Positions 7,006 to 12,564 of a stretch of DNA of 15,854 bases are shown piece by piece. The stretch's first letter is position 1. Each line of letters starts with the position of its first letter. The position numbers were made by a program, and so were the translations under genes. The stretch comes from CAZTBB01 sp964611755. Its GTDB lineage: Bacteria; Pseudomonadota; Alphaproteobacteria; Micavibrionales; Micavibrionaceae. Below the pieces are notes generated by a model. It had not been told where the DNA came from. It made no database searches and was given only the letters and a program-made list of their open reading frames with translations. The stretch lies in contig CAZTBB010000041.1 in NCBI GenBank assembly GCA_964611755.1, positions 1-15,854 on the forward strand, given 5' to 3'.

Positions 7006-7868
7006 GCAGCCTCTTCTCCGGATTTCTTAGGGGATATCCCCTCCAGAAGTGCGGCGGTTTCTGCTGCGCTGTCGATACTGACCATCCCGACAGTATGGTA
7101 ACCGCTATCGACATGCATGACTTCGCCTGTTACACCCGATCCAAGATCTGAGAGCAAGAACAAGCCTGAGCGCCCTACATCTTCGATCGTAACATTACGG
7201 CGCAATGGTGAGTTCAATTCATTCCACTTAAGAATATAGCGGAAATCGCCAATACCGCTGGCGGCCAGTGTTTTAATCGGCCCCGCGGAAATGGCATTCA
7301 CACGAATATCACGCGGGCCCAAATCAGCCGCGAGATAGCGCACAGAGGCTTCCAAGGCAGCCTTGGCAACGCCCATCACATTATAATGCGGCATAACCCG
7401 CTCAGCACCATAATAGGTTAGAGTCAGCAGGCTGCCGCCCTCATTCATCAGCTTGGCTGCACGCTGGGCAACGGCTGTGAAGGAATAAACGGAAATATCC
7501 ATGGTCCGCTGGAAATTAGCGCGTGTTGTGTCCAAATACAGGCCATCCAACTCATTTTTGTCGGAAAAAGCAATCGCATGCACAACAAAGTCAATGCTGC
7601 CCCATTCTTGTTCAATTTTATTGAAGACCGCATCAATGCTGGCCTCATCGGTGACATCACATGGCTCAACGATCGTAGCGCCGATCCCTTCCGCCAGAGG
7701 CCTTACACGCTTTTCCAGCGCTTCGCCCTGATAGGTGAACGCCAGCTCCGCTCCGCTTTGGGCCGCGAGCTCGGAAATACCCCACGCGATGGAACGGTCG
7801 TTGGCAACGCCCATTACTAAACCGCGCTTGCCTTTAAGAAAATCGTTTTGCATTTTTGTCTTATCCAT
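7002..7868 (-). CDS. fabI: enoyl-[acyl-carrier-protein] reductase (NADH) (288 aa)
   Basis: Reduces trans-2-enoyl-ACP at the end of each fatty acid elongation cycle and is the target of triclosan-type inhibitors. A short-chain dehydrogenase fold with the FabI-specific features: the cofactor loop GKRGLVMGVANDRSIAWG in place of the classical glycine-rich motif, HAIAFSDKNEL, and the active site TYYGAERVMPHYNVMGVAK with Tyr152 and the Tyr162-x6-Lys169 pair. SAGPIKTLAASGI is the substrate-binding loop. The C-terminus runs ~20 residues beyond E. coli FabI and ends Ser/Lys/Glu-rich. The start is uncertain: ATG 7868 (used), ATG 7853, or TTG 7892, which alone has an AGGA (7897-7900) but only 4 bases away; family length fits either ATG. 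First gene of the fabI-thioesterase-aroC-sppA operon. Confidence 0.96.
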   Translation of the reverse strand: MDKTKMQNDFLKGKRGLVMGVANDRSIAWGISELAAQSGAELAFTYQGEALEKRVRPLAEGIGATIVEPCDVTDEASIDAVFNKIEQEWGSIDFVVHAIAFSDKNELDGLYLDTTRANFQRTMDISVYSFTAVAQRAAKLMNEGGSLLTLTYYGAERVMPHYNVMGVAKAALEASVRYLAADLGPRDIRVNAISAGPIKTLAASGIGDFRYILKWNELNSPLRRNVTIEDVGRSGLFLLSDLGSGVTGEVMHVDSGYHTVGMVSIDSAAETAALLEGISPKKSGEEAA

Positions 7869-7972
7869 AAAATTTTTACTGTTCTTGATCAAAATATCCT
7901 ACACATTTCAGAGCCTAGGTCTAGTCCCGCGATGAAAAGATCAGCGCTTATTTTTACGAAGCTGCATTTTGA

Positions 7973-7996
7973 AAGGCTTATTATAAGGCTTATTGA
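7973..7996. repeat. two tandem 12-bp direct repeats with embedded TATAAT on the - strand
   Basis: AAGGCTTATT occurs at 7973-7982 and again at 7985-7994, a 12-base period, in the 213-bp region between divergent fabI and the 490-residue orphan gene. Reading the - strand, the junction gives a perfect TATAAT (7985-7980) that could be the fabI -10, leaving a leader of about 100 bases; a convincing -35 is not visible (ATGAAG at 17-base spacing). The repeats may be sites for a regulator or chance. The rest of the region holds an AvrII-type CCTAGG (7914-7919) and a small palindrome GTAAT-tc-ATTAC (8045-8056); I see no gene or RNA in it. Confidence 0.4.
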
Positions 7997-8081
7997 GGAA
8001 ATCTTCATTCCTGTTTTTTAAGATTATTGATAGTATAAGTAGGTGTAATTCATTACCTCACAGCCAAAGTATGTATCAGAT

Positions 8082-9554
8082 ATGAACCTCAAACGCGTTA
8101 CAGTCGAACATAGTTGCAATGTTATTCGCCGTCAGATCGAAGAGGAATACCCTGATCTGCGCTTTTTCTTCTTGATCCATCATGAAGGACAAGAACAAAA
8201 AGCCTTACAAATTAAAAATGAAGAGATCCTTGAGCTGGATCACGGGGAATTGATTTATGAATTGCTGGAGTCCACGGTTCAGAACAACTCGGCCGATGGT
8301 TTGCTTGGCCTTGTAGAATGCCGCCATAGCGGGCTACTCAGCACCTTCAAGAAACCGGATTATGTTGCCCTGTTTAAAATGAATACGAATCAATACGGTA
8401 TTATGGATGAAGCCCAGCACCATATTTATCATTACAGCTATCAGGCGATTGATCTGTATAAAAAATACAAAAGAAAGACGAAGGGCTATAAGCATATACG
8501 CGATCGCAACAAAGACGATACCTGCAATTTTGTCATCCCGGAAAACGACAAAATGCAACAAGCCAGATCAAATATGCTCTCCGATGTTTTTGCCGCGATA
8601 TCCCTTGAGCTGACAGGCAAAGAAGGCACGATTAAATCCATTGCAAAAAGGCGATCTCTGGACACGCTTAGCGGGCTGAGAGGCGTTTATGGCGAGATGT
8701 TTCCCTTCCCGATGGCGATGGAGGGAACCCAGCTTGTTTATGAAGACCTCAAAGATAATCCAATGTTTAAGGACAAACCCCTGCGCCTTGCCGTCGAACT
8801 TACCGAAGAGGTAGGCATGACCTATGGTGATGATGAAATCAAGCAATGGTGGTCGTTTTGTATGCCCGCTCAGGAAATGGCCTGGATGGGTTTAGAGCCG
8901 CACGATATCCTGAGCGCGGCCATTTACACCAGCGAAGACCCCTATGTGCGTTCATCATCCTATATTGTATCCGAAGCCATGGAATTAGAACCGGCGCCAA
9001 ATTACAATTTCGCACGATACAACCCCTTTACCGCGCAAGAGGTAAATGAGCGCAACCACAAAAAAGCATGCGAAAAAGTGCTGAATAAGATTTTAAAGAA
9101 AGCCGAAGAAACACAATCAAGCGATGCCTTTTACGAAGAGGCCGAACGCATGAATGAACGCCTTGCCGAGGGGTATTACATCGGCTGGTGTGCCTATTCA
9201 ACATTACAGGCCGCAAAAACATTTGATAACCCACTCAGCACTGAAAGCCGTTTTCAGGAAACTCAAAATGCATTCTTTGAGGCCAAAGCAACAATGCCGT
9301 GGAATAATCTTGTCAAAATCAGCCGCCTCGAGATGAAGGCCAAACGCGAGGGGTTTGATTTACGCGGTGACGGGCTTTTAAGGCTTTTGGAAAAACAAGA
9401 GGGGTTTGAATCCGTCTGTGAGGCTCTGCGCCAGACACGCAACTGGAAAGACAAGCGCGATGACAATATCCGCCTCGCCGATGATGAAAGCCTTGAATCA
9501 TCGGAAAAAATCCAAAAAATCGACATGGAAATTTCGCGTATTCTCGATGAGGAT
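8082..9554 (+). CDS. large cytoplasmic protein of unknown function (490-491 aa)
   Basis: I do not recognise a named family. There is no signal peptide and no membrane helix; it is acidic to neutral and mostly helical. The N-terminal ~130 residues are mixed, with a His-rich patch DEAQHHIYHYSYQAI (~109-123). The middle (~155-300) contains MLSDVFAAISLELTGKEG, RLAVELTEEVGMTYGDDEIKQWW and an aromatic/Met-rich stretch CMPAQEMAWMG followed by DILSAAIYTSEDPYVRSSSY, which look like conserved core segments. The last ~170 residues are charged helices, including a coiled-coil-like KKACEKVLNKILKKAEE, ending in DED. The ATG has no clear Shine-Dalgarno (CAAAGTATGTATCAGAT precedes it). The TAA follows at 9555-9557. 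It is monocistronic, divergent from fabI and followed by a shared hairpin. The intact 490-codon frame with normal codon use makes the gene real; function unknown. Confidence 0.85.
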
Positions 9555-9575
9555 TAAGTAAAAAACAAAAAGAAA

Positions 9576-9597
9576 GGCCTTATCATACGATAAGGCC
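9576..9597 (-). terminator. intrinsic terminator between convergent genes, strongest for the - strand lipoprotein gene
   Basis: A perfect 9-bp stem GGCCTTATC / GATAAGGCC with a 4-base loop ATAC. On the - strand it is followed by TTTCTTTTTGTTTTTT, a proper U-rich tail, 29 bases after the lipoprotein stop. On the + strand the hairpin lies 18 bases after the stop of the 490-residue orphan, but the tail (CTTCATTTGATT) is weak, so termination in that direction should be less efficient. Confidence 0.85.
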
Positions 9598-9625
9598 CTT
9601 CATTTGATTCAATCTATTGAACGGA

Positions 9626-10102
9626 TTACTTCACGATTTCCCAGCTGCCATCCGGAGATTGGCATGCTGTGCCATAACCGCTTTGCTCTTTACCGCCAAC
9701 TATAATTGTTTGCTGATATTCACGGCAGTAACGGCCGGCAGAGCTGTAACCATCGCGCACAGGCGTGACAGAGCCACTATTCCCGCTTTCCGGGTTGTTC
9801 CACGTGATTGTATCGCCAATTGTTGAGCTATGCGCCCGAGTGGCCGCCTGATTAGCGTAGTTCAAATCCGCCTTATCAAGTGATTTACCAATCTCAGAAC
9901 CAACAAGCGCACCGAGCAATGCGCCCGCACCCGTCGCCCAAAGCTGACCAGAGCCGCCACCAATTTTTGATCCGGCAAGACCACCCAAAACAGCGCCGCT
10001 AACGCCGCCCACAGCTTCCTTTGTTCCGGCATTTTGAATGGATTCACACGCACCCAAGGACAGGGCCGCGACACTCATCAGAACTAATCCAAATTTTTTC
10101 AT
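9626..10102 (-). CDS. glycine-zipper outer-membrane lipoprotein, 17 kDa surface-antigen family (158 aa)
   Basis: A lipoprotein: the signal peptide MKKFGLVLMSVAALSLGAC ends in a lipobox (LGAC, Cys19). Residue 20 is Glu rather than Asp, favouring outer-membrane sorting by the usual rule. Residues ~31-75 are a double glycine zipper (GGVSGAVLGGLAGSKIGG and GAGALLGALVGSEIG), able to pack or insert in membrane. The C-terminal domain carries the pattern YCREYQ, GGKEQSGYGTAC and PDGSWEIV, known from Rickettsia 17 kDa antigen / RT0821-type surface proteins of alphaproteobacteria. Two Cys in this domain could form a disulfide. It probably stabilises the envelope; no enzymatic role is expected. It starts 32 bases from the divergent pdxH start, an arrangement I recall from other alphaproteobacteria, and ends at the hairpin terminator. 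Confidence 0.92.
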   Translation of the reverse strand: MKKFGLVLMSVAALSLGACESIQNAGTKEAVGGVSGAVLGGLAGSKIGGGSGQLWATGAGALLGALVGSEIGKSLDKADLNYANQAATRAHSSTIGDTITWNNPESGNSGSVTPVRDGYSSAGRYCREYQQTIIVGGKEQSGYGTACQSPDGSWEIVK

Positions 10103-10127
10103 ACTTAAAAGACCTTTCTTTTATATT
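10098..10127 (+). promoter_or_regulatory. candidate pdxH promoter giving a leaderless mRNA
   Basis: TTCATA (10098-10103, 4 of 6 matches to -35), an 18-base spacer and TATATT (10122-10127, 5 of 6). The expected transcript start is about 10134, exactly the A of the pdxH ATG, and no Shine-Dalgarno sequence precedes that ATG. The -35 overlaps the first codon of the divergent lipoprotein gene. A second TATAAT at 10130-10135 has no matching -35 and would start transcription inside pdxH. Inference from matches only. Confidence 0.35.
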
Positions 10128-10133
10128 CCTATA

Positions 10134-10832
10134 ATGCTTTCAAAACATATTGATCTTGATATTATCAAAGATAATAGCTTGGTTGAGCAGAAAAACAAGG
10201 ATATCAAAGCATTCATGCACGAAAACTTAAAAGCCATCCTCGGCACAAATTTTGACGACAACCCGTTCATTCTCTTTGATCAATGGCTTAAAGAGGCCGA
10301 AAAATCAGAAATCAATGATCCTAATGCCATGGCCCTGGCCAGCATCGATAAAGATGGCACGCCCGGGGTTCGCATGGTTTTGTGCAAACAATATGATGAG
10401 CGCGGCTTCGTTTTTTACACCAATTTCAACAGCCGCAAAGGCCAAGCCTTACAGGCCAACCCTGTTGCCGAGGCTTGTTTTCACTGGAAAAGCCTGGAGA
10501 AACAGATCCGCATTACAGGCAAGGTTGAAAAAGTCACCTCCCTGGAAGCGGATGATTATTATAACTCACGCCACCGCGGAAGCCGTATTGGGGCTTGGGC
10601 ATCCAAACAATCACAGCCGATGGATCAATTTTCTGACCTCGAGGCCTTGGTGGATGAATATGATAAGAAAATGGATCAAGATAATCCGCCACGTCCAGAT
10701 CATTGGGGCGGATTCCGGATTATCCCATCGCGCATTGAATTTTGGATCAATGGTGATTATCGCCTGCACCAGCGCTTTGCCTTCACAAAAAATGATCATG
10801 GTATGTGGCAGGCAGGATGGGTCTATCCATAG
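10134..10832 (+). CDS. pdxH: pyridoxine/pyridoxamine 5'-phosphate oxidase (232 aa)
   Basis: FMN-dependent cytoplasmic oxidase converting PNP or PMP to PLP with oxygen. Features in order: a helical N-terminal extension (1-45), DPNAMALASIDKDGTPGVRMVLCK (FMN-binding barrel), FVFYTNFNSRKGQALQANP, RITGKVEKV, SRHRGSRIGAWASKQS, the PPRPDHWGGFRIIP signature (Trp191) and the C-terminal RLHQRF, whose Arg and His contact PLP in the E. coli enzyme. The usual end, R-L-x-P, is here GWVYP, a deviation in a normally conserved spot. The frame is open upstream to 10038, but those residues read antisense through the lipoprotein gene and match nothing, so ATG 10134 is used; length then suits the family (218 in E. 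coli). Confidence 0.95.
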   Translation: MLSKHIDLDIIKDNSLVEQKNKDIKAFMHENLKAILGTNFDDNPFILFDQWLKEAEKSEINDPNAMALASIDKDGTPGVRMVLCKQYDERGFVFYTNFNSRKGQALQANPVAEACFHWKSLEKQIRITGKVEKVTSLEADDYYNSRHRGSRIGAWASKQSQPMDQFSDLEALVDEYDKKMDQDNPPRPDHWGGFRIIPSRIEFWINGDYRLHQRFAFTKNDHGMWQAGWVYP

Positions 10833-10850
10833 ATTTTCCTGTAGGTTTTA

Positions 10851-11639
10851 CTATGAATCCGCGCAGCGATTGCCATCAAAGTAACATCCCGGCATCGGGC
10901 ATATTTTTTCATCCACCCATTCACCACCCGAGCGGAACTTCACGCCTGTTTTCACCGCTTCAACACCGGCACAGTTTGCATCCTTGTATAAATCAGCTTG
11001 AATTGTCAGCTCTCTCGACGTTAATGAATTGCCAGATGATTGAATTTCAAGGTCATCACCAAAAACACCCTCCGCATCTTGAGTCAAAAGCTCAACAAGC
11101 TCCCCCCAATTTTCTGCAGGATCACAAGACCCCAAAAACTTACGCTTATCATCCTCATTATAAGGGATAGAGACATTATCGCCTTCTTGTTCGAACAGTC
11201 TGAAGAAGCCGTCATTTTCCTGTTCTTCGAAATTACGGCATTTGGCCAACTGCCAAACGGCGTTCATCTGGATGCAATTCGAGGAATCATCAGAGCGATC
11301 CCCCAGAAATTTATGCCCGAATTGTGATCCGATATAGGCCTCGGAAACATTGGATGCCAGCGCTTCTGTAGCGCCGGCTGCATCCTCGGCAAAAACCGCA
11401 GAGCCGGCAAAAGCATCAGTCACATCCTTGAAGCACGTATATTCAAGAACACTATCGGGCTTTAGAAGCAAGTTACTGGCTTGGTTGACTTCTCTTTGCG
11501 CCTGAAGCTCTGCGCTGGCGTTAATTACATTCATGAAAGCGGCATCACAGCCCTTGGAAACGTCTTGCGCATAAGCCATCGAAGGCGCGAGTATAAAACC
11601 GCCCAATGCAATCAAAAATATTCGTAAAAATGCCCTCAC
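10851..11639 (-). CDS. cysteine-rich exported protein of unknown function (262 aa)
   Basis: Starts with GTG, supported by AAGG 7 bases upstream; the next in-frame ATG falls inside the signal peptide (residue 21). Residues 1-24 form a Sec signal peptide ending AYA before QDV. The mature protein has nine cysteines (GC, YTC, SNC, AKC, GSC, NC, KIC, GC, RC), three of them clustered at the very end in ICPMPGCYFDGNRC. Nine is odd, so one could be free or pair between chains. KPDSVLEYTCF near residue 60 resembles a pattern I associate with secreted proteins of alphaproteobacterial conjugation/type IV secretion loci, but that is memory, not proof, and no tra/vir gene is here. It converges on pdxH with an 18-base gap and no clear hairpin. 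Periplasmic or extracellular; function unknown. Confidence 0.8.
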   Translation of the reverse strand: MRAFLRIFLIALGGFILAPSMAYAQDVSKGCDAAFMNVINASAELQAQREVNQASNLLLKPDSVLEYTCFKDVTDAFAGSAVFAEDAAGATEALASNVSEAYIGSQFGHKFLGDRSDDSSNCIQMNAVWQLAKCRNFEEQENDGFFRLFEQEGDNVSIPYNEDDKRKFLGSCDPAENWGELVELLTQDAEGVFGDDLEIQSSGNSLTSRELTIQADLYKDANCAGVEAVKTGVKFRSGGEWVDEKICPMPGCYFDGNRCADS

Positions 11640-11676
11640 AATAATGCCTTAGCCCCTTAAAACACTCACTATTATC

Positions 11677-11685
11677 ATTTTAGCA
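11677..11685 (-). promoter_or_regulatory. extended -10 element of the cysteine-rich exported protein gene
   Basis: Reading the - strand, TGCTAAAAT is a TGn extended -10 with a 5-of-6 hexamer (TAAAAT, 11682-11677). The predicted start near 11670 gives a ~30-base leader containing the AAGG Shine-Dalgarno before GTG 11639. The -35 is poor (GCATTT), as is common with extended -10 promoters. It separates this gene from the upstream zincin-like gene. Confidence 0.35.
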
Positions 11686-11733
11686 TAAAAATACAGGGAA
11701 ATGCATAATTCTGAGGCTTCGGGGTGGAGATAT

Positions 11734-12165
11734 TTAGAGCATGCCCTGATAATGACGCTCGGTCATTTCATCAATCTCATCAGTCGAGAAATCAAAATTA
11801 CGGCCAATTTCTTCAATCATTGTCTGGCGCAAAATATGGGTCAGATCTTCCCCGGTCTCGCACCATAAATCCAGAACAGGGCGCCTGAAGATGATAAGCA
11901 GATCATCATCATTGGCCGTCTTCCTTTCCACACCGGGCGATATTTCCTTACCACTACGGTATAAAGCCAGCAGATCAAAAGCATCATCCAAATCCAATTC
12001 GTCTTCCAACGCTTCGTCAGCCATATCTTCGATTTGAATAGCCATAGAGTCGCAAAACTCGGCTAGTTCCTCGGGCAATGTCTCGATAATCTCACCGGCC
12101 ATAACCTCCAAGTCATCCATGGAGGGCGGCGTCGAAAAACTCATAATGATTTGTTTGCTATCCAT
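11734..12165 (-). CDS. zincin-like (minimal metallopeptidase, Zincin_1/DUF1025 type) protein lacking the HExxH site (143 aa)
   Basis: Resembles the short single-domain 'metallopeptidase family protein' group: an N-terminal ETLPEELAEFCDSMAIQIED segment, an acidic linker, LLALYRSGKEI, the strand LLIIFRRPVLDLW and then the helix that normally carries VHEIGHHFG. Here that helix reads TMIEEIGRNFDFSTDEID: the first zinc His is Glu118, the catalytic Glu119 is kept, the second His is Arg122 and the next His is Asn123. Reading the codons on the - strand confirms this with no frameshift. If the family call is right, the protein cannot bind zinc in the usual way and is a pseudo-enzyme, perhaps a binding protein. 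The start is uncertain; ATG at residue 8 (MSFSTPP) is equally possible and neither has a good Shine-Dalgarno. It diverges from phhB across 99 bases. Confidence 0.78.
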   Translation of the reverse strand: MDSKQIIMSFSTPPSMDDLEVMAGEIIETLPEELAEFCDSMAIQIEDMADEALEDELDLDDAFDLLALYRSGKEISPGVERKTANDDDLLIIFRRPVLDLWCETGEDLTHILRQTMIEEIGRNFDFSTDEIDEMTERHYQGML

Positions 12166-12264
12166 CGCTTAAAAAAAGCAAAAGCTTCCCTGAAATAGAA
12201 TTTTCTTTTGAATGATTTTGATTTTATGATGAGTCGGTAAAACCAAGCAAGCAGGAGAAATAAA

Positions 12265-12564
12265 ATGATTCACAAGGCCGATGAAAAACAGATCACAGAA
12301 GCTCTGGAATCTCTTGATGGTTGGGCTCTCTCCGGCAACGCCGACAAAATAGAAAAATCATTTAAATTCAAAACCTTCAAACAGGCTTGGGCTTTTATGA
12401 GTACCGTTGCCCTGATCGCGGAACAACAGGATCATCACCCGGAATGGTTTAATGTGTATAACCGTGTGGATATTGCCTTAACAACCCATGATGCGGGCGG
12501 CCTTAGTGAGCGGGATTTTAAAATGGCACATGCCATTAATAAAAGTACCAAGGGCATGGTCTAG
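12265..12564 (+). CDS. phhB: pterin-4a-carbinolamine dehydratase (99 aa)
   Basis: Dehydrates 4a-hydroxytetrahydropterin to quinonoid dihydropterin, the recycling partner of aromatic amino acid hydroxylases. The whole short domain is present, with the active-site motif EQQDHHPEWFNVYNRVDIAL and THDAGGLSERDFKMAHAIN; the conserved His-His-Pro and the Asp-Ala-Gly-Gly-Leu are intact. Length 99 is typical. The start is secure: AGGAG (12253-12257) lies 7 bases before ATG. No phenylalanine hydroxylase gene is nearby, so the partner is elsewhere or the protein serves another pterin (for example molybdopterin) role, as proposed for lone homologues. Its TAG stop is half of a CTAG shared with the convergent gene. 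Confidence 0.96.
   Translation: MIHKADEKQITEALESLDGWALSGNADKIEKSFKFKTFKQAWAFMSTVALIAEQQDHHPEWFNVYNRVDIALTTHDAGGLSERDFKMAHAINKSTKGMV

Noticed and set aside
10038..10133. In-frame upstream extension of pdxH
   Set aside because: The 32 extra residues read antisense through the lipoprotein signal peptide and match nothing in PdxH; ATG 10134 is preferred.
10805..11327. Open frames on the + strand after pdxH (121 and 95 codons)
   Set aside because: Both are antisense to the exported cysteine-rich gene, which has a signal peptide and a Shine-Dalgarno; the + frames have neither.
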